From: Actinomycetota bacterium
GTDB taxonomy: Bacteria > Actinomycetota > Actinomycetes > Propionibacteriales > Propionibacteriaceae
Length of the DNA stretch: 23,282 nt
Direction: 5' to 3'
Assembly (NCBI GenBank): GCA_016213595.1
Contig: JACRAA010000030.1
Span: 1 to 23,282 of the forward strand
In this document: positions 14,020 to 20,537 of the stretch, in pieces
How the letters are laid out: every line of letters starts with the position of its first letter
Position numbering within the stretch: position 1 is the stretch's first letter
Program-made: the position numbers and the translations under genes
The notes under the pieces: generated by a model
Told to the model about the DNA's origin: nothing
The model's input: only the letters and a program-made list of their open reading frames with translations
The model's database searches: none

Positions 14020-14724
14020 ATGACCGATCCTGCCCCGGCCCCTGCCCATGTCCTGGTCGTGGACGACGAGACCGTGCTCGCGGGGATGGTGGCCAACTAC
14101 CTGGAGCGAGCAGGCTTTCGTACGACCGTCGCCCATGACGGCAACCGAGCGGTCGAGCTCGCCCTGGCAGAGGCGCCCGACGTCGTCGTGCTGGACCTCG
14201 GACTGCCCGGCAAGGACGGGCTCCAGGTGAGTCAGGAGATCCGGCGTCACTCCGACTGCTACATCCTCATGCTCACCGCCAGGAACGAGGAGATCGACAA
14301 GCTGATCGGGCTGTCGACCGGCGCTGACGACTACATGACCAAGCCGTTCAGCGCCCGCGAGCTGGTCGCCCGCGTCCAGGTGCTGCTGCGCCGCCCCAGA
14401 GCCGACCGAGTCGCCGAGCAGCCGGTACGTCGCATGGGCGCCCTGAGCCTCGACCCCATGGGCCGTCGCGTCGTCGTGCAGGACACCGAGGTGGAGCTGA
14501 CCAGGACGGAGTTCGACCTGCTCGACGCCCTCTCCGCACGGCCCAGGGCGGCGTTCACCCGCCGACAGCTCGTGAATGCCGTGTGGGGCCCGGACTGGGT
14601 GGGTGACGAGCACCTCGTCGACGTCCATATCGGACACCTCCGCCGGAAGCTGGCGACGGTCGCGGACCTTCCGTTCGTCGAGACCATCCGTGGCGTCGGC
14701 TACCGGATGGGTCCCGGCCGGTGA
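14020..14724 (+). CDS. OmpR-family response regulator
   Basis: The product is 234 residues from the chosen ATG (MTDPAPAPAHVLVVDDE). The receiver domain has the acidic pair D15-D16, phospho-acceptor D59 in VVVLDLGLPG, the conserved Thr in LMLTARNEE, and the Lys in DDYMTKPFSA. The C-terminal OmpR winged helix includes VELTRTEFDLLDAL and VDVHIGHLRRKL..TIRGVGYRM. It activates or represses genes on phosphorylation by the kinase whose gene overlaps its stop. The direct repeats just upstream suggest autoregulation and control of the divergent thiol-redox operon. Two earlier in-frame ATGs at 14008 and 14011 would add 3-4 residues; none of the starts has a clear ribosome site. Confidence 0.92.
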   Translation: MTDPAPAPAHVLVVDDETVLAGMVANYLERAGFRTTVAHDGNRAVELALAEAPDVVVLDLGLPGKDGLQVSQEIRRHSDCYILMLTARNEEIDKLIGLSTGADDYMTKPFSARELVARVQVLLRRPRADRVAEQPVRRMGALSLDPMGRRVVVQDTEVELTRTEFDLLDALSARPRAAFTRRQLVNAVWGPDWVGDEHLVDVHIGHLRRKLATVADLPFVETIRGVGYRMGPGR

Positions 14725-15824
14725 GGACCTCGGCTCAGCCCGGGAGCCTGGCCACCCGGCTGCTCGTCTCCCAGATCGCGGTCTCCGTCGCGATGGCCGT
14801 GACGATGGTCGTGGTCGCCGTCGTCGCGGGACCGCCGCTCTTCGAGGCGCACATGCGGGAGGCGGGACAGGGCGGACCCGATGTCCTGCTGCACTCCGAG
14901 GAGGCGTTCAATGCCGCCGGCATGCTGGCCCTGCTCATAGGTCTCGCGATCGCCGCCACCGGCGCGATCCTCGTCAGCGCACTCGTGAGCCGGCAGCTTC
15001 GTCGCTCCTTGACCGACCTGGGGGACGCTGCGGCACAGATCTCGGCCGGCCAGTACGACCACCGCATGGAGCGGGCGGACTCCCGCGAGCTGGCCGCGCT
15101 CGCGGACAGCTTCAACACGATGGCGGCACGGCTCGACTCGATCGAGTCGAGCCGACGCCGGCTCCTCACGGACCTGGCCCACGAGATCCGTACCCCCCTT
15201 GCGAGCATGGCGGTGTGCGTCGAGAGCCTCGAGGACGGCGCCATGGAGCCTGGGCCCGAGGCGTGGCAGATCCTCGGCGGCCAGATCCAGCGGATCTCCC
15301 GACTGGCCGACGACGTGGGGCAGGTGTCAGCGGCCGAGGAGGGACGCCTCGAGCTCCTCAGGGAGCCGACGGAGATCGAGGCGGTCGTCGAGGATGCTGC
15401 GCTGGCAGCCCGGGAGGCGTACGAGCGGAAGCAGGTCAAGCTCACCACGAGAACCTCCTCCTCCACCCAGGCGGTCGCCATGGACCGGGCCCGGATCGAG
15501 CAGGTCCTCGCGAACCTCCTGTCGAACGCCCTTCGCCACACGCCGAGCGGCGGACAGGTCACGATGAGCGTCCTCGAGACCCCCGCGCAGGTGACGATCC
15601 AGGTCACTGACACGGGAGAGGGGATCGGCGCCGAGCACCTCCCGCACATCTTCGAACGCTTCTACCGCGCCGACAACGCCCGCGACCGCGACAGCGGCGG
15701 TACGGGGGTGGGGCTCGCGATCAGTCGGGCCATCGTCGAGGCGCACGGCGGCAGGCTCAGCGCCGCCAGCGACGGCCCCGGACGCGGCACGGTTCTCACA
15801 CTGTCGCTGCCGAGGAAGTCGTAG
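14721..15824 (+). CDS. Sensor histidine kinase (HAMP-HisKA-HATPase)
   Basis: The 367-residue membrane kinase starts at a GTG overlapping the regulator stop (GTGA, 14721-14724). It has a first membrane helix at about 15-38, a short outside loop of about 25 residues, a second helix at about 66-88, and a HAMP domain (about 89-140). HisKA follows with the phospho-accepting H154 in LAHEIRTPL. The HATPase domain has N-box NLLSNALRHT, G1 DTGEGIG, F-box FERFYRAD and G2 GGTGVGLAIS. The small sensor loop suggests the signal is sensed in the membrane or is a small ligand such as a metal. Its partner is the overlapping OmpR regulator. The signal itself is not evident. Confidence 0.93.
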   Translation: MRTSAQPGSLATRLLVSQIAVSVAMAVTMVVVAVVAGPPLFEAHMREAGQGGPDVLLHSEEAFNAAGMLALLIGLAIAATGAILVSALVSRQLRRSLTDLGDAAAQISAGQYDHRMERADSRELAALADSFNTMAARLDSIESSRRRLLTDLAHEIRTPLASMAVCVESLEDGAMEPGPEAWQILGGQIQRISRLADDVGQVSAAEEGRLELLREPTEIEAVVEDAALAAREAYERKQVKLTTRTSSSTQAVAMDRARIEQVLANLLSNALRHTPSGGQVTMSVLETPAQVTIQVTDTGEGIGAEHLPHIFERFYRADNARDRDSGGTGVGLAISRAIVEAHGGRLSAASDGPGRGTVLTLSLPRKS

Positions 15825-15868
15825 TCGAGCATCGGCCCTGCCGACGCCATCACGGCGGCGACGGTGGG

Positions 15869-15882
15869 CGGGCTGGTGCCCG
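15869..15882. terminator. Hairpin between convergent histidine kinase and RsbW genes
   Basis: CGGGC-TGGT-GCCCG sits 2 bp beyond the RsbW-type gene stop in a 60-bp convergent gap. It is a plausible but weak terminator, with a 5-bp stem and no U-tract. Confidence 0.3.
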
Positions 15883-15884
15883 GG

Positions 15885-16304
15885 CTAGGCCGAGGCGCGG
15901 GTGCGCAGGATCCGCCAGACGTTCTGTGACCCCTCGTGGCGGTACGTGAGGTCGTCCACGAGCAGCCGGATGAGCGCGAGGCCGCGTCCGTGCTCCGCGA
16001 TGTCGTCCGGCATCTCCGCTGTTGCGGTCGGCAGGTTCTCGACCTGGTCGCCCGTGTCCGAGGTCTCCAGCCGAAGCGCGTCGGGAGCCACCTTCAGCGT
16101 GACATCGCACTGGACCTCACGATGCGGGTTGCTCTGGATGACGTTCGTCACCAGCTCGCTCAGCACAGTCTCCAAGGCCATCCGGTCAGCGGCGCTGACG
16201 TCAGGCAGCTCCCCCCACACCGAGGTCAGGAAGTCGTGAGCGTCGTCGACGGTGTCCGGAGGACTGCGGATCACCGCTGTGTACTCAATCTGTGAAGGCA
16301 TCAT
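15885..16304 (-). CDS. RsbW-like anti-sigma/partner-switch serine kinase
   Basis: The 139-residue protein is a GHKL ATPase-fold kinase of the RsbW/SpoIIAB type. It has the N-box Glu/Asn pair in LSELVTNVI (E50, N54), a G1 box SDTGDQ (D83, G85) and a G2 box EHGRGLALI (G106-R-G108). Such kinases phosphorylate a STAS antagonist and sequester an output partner, usually a sigma factor. Here the STAS gene overlaps it by 20 bp. The ATG at 16304 has AGGAG 5 bp upstream; the next codon is also ATG. No sigma factor gene is nearby, so the output partner is unknown. It is the last gene of the phosphatase-glycosyltransferase-STAS-kinase operon. Confidence 0.88.
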   Translation of the reverse strand: MMPSQIEYTAVIRSPPDTVDDAHDFLTSVWGELPDVSAADRMALETVLSELVTNVIQSNPHREVQCDVTLKVAPDALRLETSDTGDQVENLPTATAEMPDDIAEHGRGLALIRLLVDDLTYRHEGSQNVWRILRTRASA

Positions 16305-16620
16305 CAGAACTCCTGTACGGCTTGAGGATCCGGTCCACGTTCGACAGCTGGAGGACCATGGTGACCTGCTCCCCGGGCGACGCGATCCGCAGGTCTCCAC
16401 CCGCTTGGCGTGTGGTCTTGAGGGCGCCGATCAGGGCGCCCAGCCCCGACGAGTCCATGAACTCGACTCCCGAGAGGTCCACGACCAGACGTGTCCTGCC
16501 CGATGCCACGGCCTGAGCCACGACGTCTCGCAGCTCCGGCGCTGCCACCATGTTCAGCCGGCCTTCGACGCGGATCACCGACACACCGGCACGTACCTCA
16601 TCGACCTGAAAGCTGGTCAT
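16285..16620 (-). CDS. STAS-domain anti-sigma factor antagonist (RsbV/SpoIIAA type)
   Basis: The 111-residue single-domain protein has the STAS pattern VIRVEGRLNMVAAPELRDVV, LVVDLSGVEFMDSSGLGALIGALK. The phosphorylated serine is in FMDSSGLG (S57/S58, equivalent to the SpoIIAA site). Unphosphorylated, it should bind the RsbW-like kinase; phosphorylated, it should release it. It is the expected substrate of both the kinase downstream and the PP2C phosphatase at the head of the operon. Its ATG overlaps the glycosyltransferase stop (ATGA, 16617-16620), with GAAGGGG 5 bp upstream. Confidence 0.92.
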   Translation of the reverse strand: MTSFQVDEVRAGVSVIRVEGRLNMVAAPELRDVVAQAVASGRTRLVVDLSGVEFMDSSGLGALIGALKTTRQAGGDLRIASPGEQVTMVLQLSNVDRILKPYRSSDDAFTD

Positions 16621-18614
16621 CTAGACCCCTTCTCTCCCGAAAAACCGCGATACCTCACTGCACCGACGAGCACGCTCATGGTGACGAGGTCGAAGACGAC
16701 CCACCCGATGTTCACCAGGGTGCCGATCGGTTCGCTGTGCAGGACGAACAGGCGTACGACCCCGGCGATGGCAGCGACCACGAGTGCCACCACCGCGACG
16801 AGCTGCCAGGCCACCTTCCTGAGCTCGACCCGCTCCGTGCGCGTGCCCGACTTGGGTGTCACGGCGAAGCTCAGCGGAGCACCCGCGAACACGTTGGCGG
16901 CTGCCGAGACGCACGCCCTGATCCACAACGGGAACAGAGCCATCGTGTACTGCTGTCCGCGCCAGGTGGGGAGCCCTCGCGACGCGATGACGAACAGGAG
17001 CTGGTTGGCGACCATGAACGGCAGGAAGCGCAGGAAGAACGGTGCGGCATAGCTGGTCACCGGGAGCACCCCTGCCGTCAGGAACAGGACCGGCGCGAGG
17101 ATGTAGACGAGCGTGGCGAACCCGGACAGGTAGCTCCACATGGTCGAGAAGTACATGAGCCGCTGCGGCCAGGACAGGCCCCGGAGGAACAGCGGGTTCT
17201 CCTTGAGCATCACCTGGACGGTTCCCTGCGCCCAGCGCAGACGTTGCGTCATCGACGCGTCCAGGCCTTCGGGGGCGAGCCCCTCCGCCAGGATCTCGTT
17301 GTGGAAGACGCTCTTCCAGCCGTTCGCGTGGAGCCGCATCGATGTGGCCATGTCCTCGGTGACCGAGATCGTCGCCATGGGCAGGACGGCCAGCGCCTCC
17401 TCGGAGCGAGCCACGTCCGTCGCCCTCACGGTCGTCTGTACCGGCGGGAGCTCATGGACAGGGCTGAGCTGCGCACTCGAGAGCAGCGCGACCAGCTCAC
17501 CCCTCTCGCCCTCGGCGCTGATTCCGTGGTCCGCGAACCCGAGGCTGTCGAGGTCTGCCGCGATCTGGGCGAGGTCGTTGCTCACGGCCTCCGACGAGAG
17601 ACGCGTGAGCTTCGACTGGAGCACGTACGTGACCTCTGCGATCGGCTCGCCGTTCGCGATCTGTGCGAGGGCCACGGCGATGGCGCGCGACGTGTCCGAC
17701 AAGGCCGACCTGGTGGGCGCATCGCTGGCCCGCCTCATCGCGCGACGCACCGCGCCGCGCGCGTCCTTGAGGCGACCGATGACAGCCTTCTCGGTCGCGG
17801 TGACGTAGCCAAGGATGCCGAGCTCCATGAGGGCCTCGCGGCGCAGGACGGCGTTCGACCCGCAGAAGAAGGCGGCGCCCCAGCCGTCCTTGCCTTCCTG
17901 GATCGGACCGTAGAACAGTGGCGCCTGGCTCCCCAAGGGGTCCGAGCGGGGCACGTTGTTGAAGTACTGCGGGGTCTGGACGAGGGCGACCTTGTCGTCG
18001 GAGAAGTAGCCGAGGGTCCGGTGCAGGATCTGCGGCTCGGGCACCATGTCGGCGTCCAGCACGAGGATGTACTCGCCCGTGGTCTGGACCAGCGCGTTGT
18101 TGAGGTTGCCGGCCTTCGCGTGCCGCGGTTTGCCGGCCCACTCGAGGCCCCGGGTGACGTAGCCCACACCGAGCGTCTCGGCCGCGTCCCGCAGCTCGCT
18201 CCGGTCGCCGTCGTCGAGGATCCACGTCCGGTGGGGATACGTGATGTTCTCGGCGGCCTGAGCCGTGGTGAGGACGAGGTCGACGGGTTCGTTGTACGTG
18301 GTGATGAACACGTCGACGGTTGCGCCCTCGAGAGGCTCGGGCGCCGCGAGGCGCCGTCGGGAACGCCACATCGTCATGCCGAACAGCGCGAGGTCGACGA
18401 CGCTGTACGTCTCGGCCACGACGAGCGGCACCGAGATCCACCAGACGCTCCAGTTGACCGACGCCAGCCACCGCCAGACCACGTAGTTGCCGCCGAGCAG
18501 CAGGGTCAGCACGATCCACAGGCGCAGCAGGAACAGCCGCTTGTTCTCCCGAGCCTCGTCGGGGAGCACAGAAGGGGTGAGCACAGTGGGGGTGAGCACG
18601 GAGGGGGTGGTCAC
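16617..18614 (-). CDS. Cellulose-synthase-like processive glycosyltransferase (GT2) with a large central insertion
   Basis: The 665-residue membrane enzyme polymerises and probably extrudes a beta-linked glycan. It has two N-terminal membrane helices (about 28-50 and 55-80). The GT2 domain has TTYNEPVD, the nucleotide-binding DDG (134-136), DAD (187-189), QTPQYF, FFCGSNAVLRREAL, TED (419-421) and Q457RLRW461, with C-terminal membrane helices from about 485. BcsA has only about a dozen residues between RREAL and TED; here there are about 155, including a helical, Ala-rich insert at roughly 272-412. There is no PilZ domain, so c-di-GMP control through it is ruled out. The GTG at 18614 overlaps the phosphatase stop, with AAGGAG 7 bp upstream; this excludes a longer frame inside the phosphatase gene. 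The N-terminus contains a 15-bp tandem repeat. Confidence 0.9.
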   Translation of the reverse strand: MTTPSVLTPTVLTPSVLPDEARENKRLFLLRLWIVLTLLLGGNYVVWRWLASVNWSVWWISVPLVVAETYSVVDLALFGMTMWRSRRRLAAPEPLEGATVDVFITTYNEPVDLVLTTAQAAENITYPHRTWILDDGDRSELRDAAETLGVGYVTRGLEWAGKPRHAKAGNLNNALVQTTGEYILVLDADMVPEPQILHRTLGYFSDDKVALVQTPQYFNNVPRSDPLGSQAPLFYGPIQEGKDGWGAAFFCGSNAVLRREALMELGILGYVTATEKAVIGRLKDARGAVRRAMRRASDAPTRSALSDTSRAIAVALAQIANGEPIAEVTYVLQSKLTRLSSEAVSNDLAQIAADLDSLGFADHGISAEGERGELVALLSSAQLSPVHELPPVQTTVRATDVARSEEALAVLPMATISVTEDMATSMRLHANGWKSVFHNEILAEGLAPEGLDASMTQRLRWAQGTVQVMLKENPLFLRGLSWPQRLMYFSTMWSYLSGFATLVYILAPVLFLTAGVLPVTSYAAPFFLRFLPFMVANQLLFVIASRGLPTWRGQQYTMALFPLWIRACVSAAANVFAGAPLSFAVTPKSGTRTERVELRKVAWQLVAVVALVVAAIAGVVRLFVLHSEPIGTLVNIGWVVFDLVTMSVLVGAVRYRGFSGEKGSR
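18559..18603 (-). repeat. 15-bp tandem repeat at the glycosyltransferase N-terminus
   Basis: GGGGTGAGCACAGTG (18574-18588) and GGGGTGAGCACGGAG (18589-18603) are in tandem. A third diverged copy lies at 18559-18573 and a partial one over the start codon. They encode repeated VLTP(T/S) near the N-terminus. The unit is a multiple of three, so copy number could vary without a frameshift. Confidence 0.7.
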
Positions 18615-20299
18615 GGGGTGACTCCTTGTCGGTGGAAGATCACTGCTGTCACGTCGTCCTCCGGAACGACCGGCCCTTGGCCCGCCCGGCACAGCACCTC
18701 GACGAGCATCTGAGGTGACTCGATGGCAGGGTCGGACCTGAGCCGGCGGACCGCCTCCACGAGGCCGTCGATCCCACCGCCCCAACGGTCCAGCACCCCG
18801 TCGCTCACCATGAGCAGGGACTCCCCGGGTCTCAAGCAGCTGTGGACGTCGGACCATTCGGTCCCGAGGCCCAGCGGGAGGTCCACCGATGCCAGACGTT
18901 CGATGTCTCGTCCGTCCTTCCCGACGACGAACGTCAGCCCATGGCCTGCGTCAGCCAGCCAGACCTCGCCGGAGTGCAGGTCGATGACGGCGTACCCGAG
19001 CGTCACGAACGCATCGCTTCGGAGCAGGTCGTCCTCGAGGATGCGGTAGCACTCGGCCAGCGCCGCGGCGGGCCGGCTCTCCGGCCCTGACACACGCACG
19101 GCCGTACGGGTCGCGGCAGCGAGCATCCCCGCGGCCGCCCCCTTGCCCATGACGTCGCCGAGACTCATCACGGCCCAGCCCCCGGAGATCCTGAGGTCGT
19201 AGAAGTCCCCGCCGACCTGGCGCGCGGAGACGGCGGCAGCGCCGTGCTCCCACCCCGGCTGGGACGGCAGCTGGGCGGGTCGGAGGGCGCGCTGGACCAC
19301 GCCTGCCCGCTCGAGCTCCTCCGCGTCCTGACGCCGGGCGCGGGAGGCGACCCGCCGCTCCCCCGACACGGTGAGTGAGAGGACGAGCACGATGAAGGCC
19401 ATGGTCAGCTCGAACGCCTGGAGCAGGGTGGCACCCCTCTCCGGTCCGTACCGAGCGAAGGAGAACGGTCCCCTACCCGCGACGCTCGCGTACGAGGCTG
19501 CCACTGCGATCGCGAGCATCTCGACGATGAGCCACCGCAGCCCTAGCCATAGAGCCCCCATCACGGGTGGGATCATCACGACGCCGGCCAGCGGCATCGT
19601 GTTCTGACCGAAGACGAGTGCGGACAAGGCCACGGAGACCGCGAGGTGGCCGACGCCGAAGAGCGGGCCGAAGGAGCGCTCGAGCGGGGGGATCCGCATG
19701 AACAGGGGCGCCACCAGGAGCATCCCGGCGGCACGTCGCGGACCCTCCGCGAACAGCTGGACCATGGCGAACTTCGCATCGCCCGTGGCGAACGCGGTGG
19801 CGGCGATGGTCAGGTCGTACACGGTGGCCGCGTTGACGACCGCCAGCACCAGCATGAAGAGGTCCCTGCGGGACGCGAGCCGTGGCAGGCCTGGTCCGCG
19901 GGGCCGGAGGATCAGGGCGCCGACGGCCATCTCCGCCGCGGCCCCGAAGGTCGCCGCGACCGCGAGAGGTACGGTCCCGTACTGGGCGAGGTTCGGCAGG
20001 ATCAGGACAAGAGCCACGGCCGCGCACGCCATCCAGAGCCTGCGACGCGGCACATGGATCCCAAGGCCGAGCGCGAGGCCCGACGCGGGCCACCACACCG
20101 TGACGGCGGCTTCCGCCGGACGCGTGATGACCGAGAACGAGCCGAGCGCGAAGATGCCCACGAGCGTCGCCGCCACGAGAAGCGTGGAGGATCGGATGCC
20201 GTACCGCTCGAGCCCGGACGCAGACTGCTGAGCGGGCGCAACAGCCGTATCTGGTCGTCGGTCGTCACGCCGCTCGGTCGGTGCCGAAATGATCGCCAT
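18611..20299 (-). CDS. MASE1 membrane sensor - SpoIIE-type PP2C phosphatase
   Basis: The 562-residue protein has an N-terminal MASE1-type membrane sensor (about residues 38-312, with about eight helices and the signature VTVWWPASGLALGLG). A short helical linker (about 313-340) and a C-terminal PP2C phosphatase follow. Metal-binding Asp residues are in GGDFYD (D365, D368), GDVMGKG (D382), ADAGH (D450), SDG (D500) and EDD (548-549). SpoIIE/RsbU-type phosphatases dephosphorylate STAS antagonists, and the cognate STAS gene is two genes downstream. MASE1 is more usual on diguanylate cyclases and histidine kinases; its ligand is unknown. The ATG at 20299 has only a weak ribosome site. It is the first gene of the operon, after a 223-bp leader with a strong hairpin. 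Confidence 0.9.
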   Translation of the reverse strand: MAIISAPTERRDDRRPDTAVAPAQQSASGLERYGIRSSTLLVAATLVGIFALGSFSVITRPAEAAVTVWWPASGLALGLGIHVPRRRLWMACAAVALVLILPNLAQYGTVPLAVAATFGAAAEMAVGALILRPRGPGLPRLASRRDLFMLVLAVVNAATVYDLTIAATAFATGDAKFAMVQLFAEGPRRAAGMLLVAPLFMRIPPLERSFGPLFGVGHLAVSVALSALVFGQNTMPLAGVVMIPPVMGALWLGLRWLIVEMLAIAVAASYASVAGRGPFSFARYGPERGATLLQAFELTMAFIVLVLSLTVSGERRVASRARRQDAEELERAGVVQRALRPAQLPSQPGWEHGAAAVSARQVGGDFYDLRISGGWAVMSLGDVMGKGAAAGMLAAATRTAVRVSGPESRPAAALAECYRILEDDLLRSDAFVTLGYAVIDLHSGEVWLADAGHGLTFVVGKDGRDIERLASVDLPLGLGTEWSDVHSCLRPGESLLMVSDGVLDRWGGGIDGLVEAVRRLRSDPAIESPQMLVEVLCRAGQGPVVPEDDVTAVIFHRQGVTP

Positions 20300-20522
20300 G
20301 CTGCCTGGTGCCTCTTGCCTGTCCCATGGAGGGTGGTGGACATACGTCCCGGGCCTGCTTCGAGACCGAGACCACGACGGTGCGTGGCTGGGGTCGAGCA
20401 GAAACCTGGACCGCGCTGCAGCATGCCTGCTGCCGGTCGATGGCAGACGTCGTTATGGCGAGATCCTCACGGGACGTTCCGATCGGAGGCCCTGTCCGGC
20501 CGGAAAGTGACTGGCTCGCCTC
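20300..20522 (-). promoter_or_regulatory. Intergenic leader of the phosphatase operon with bulged hairpin
   Basis: This is the 223-bp gap between the oxidase gene stop and the phosphatase start. It holds an 11-bp stem: GACCG (20409-20413) pairs with CGGTC (20434-20438), and GCAGCA (20418-20423) with TGCTGC (20428-20433), with a 4-nt bulge and loop TGCC. It could be a terminator of the oxidase gene or a structured leader. Minus-strand GGAAC near 20480 resembles an ECF -35 but has no firm -10 partner. Confidence 0.45.
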
Positions 20523-20537
20523 TCAAGTGCTCTTGAG
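20522..20537. terminator. Hairpin overlapping the oxidase gene stop
   Basis: The perfect 6-bp stem CTCAAG-TGCT-CTTGAG includes the stop codon at 20523-20525. It may act in termination or mRNA protection. No U-tract follows on the minus strand. Confidence 0.35.

Noticed and set aside
15885..16620. Fusion or frameshift between STAS and kinase genes
   Set aside because: The 20-bp overlap is in different frames, and each gene has a complete domain and its own ribosome site.
16617..18614. c-di-GMP control of the glycosyltransferase
   Set aside because: There is no PilZ domain in the C-terminal region, which ends shortly after the last membrane helices.
16491..18713. Plus-strand open frame of 740 codons opposite the glycosyltransferase
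   Set aside because: It is the antisense shadow of a gene with full GT2 motifs, with low-complexity RRDE/HRR composition and no ribosome site.
18615..18857. N-terminal extension of the glycosyltransferase into the phosphatase gene
   Set aside because: The extension is low-complexity. The GTG at 18614 has AAGGAG at ideal spacing and overlaps the phosphatase stop.
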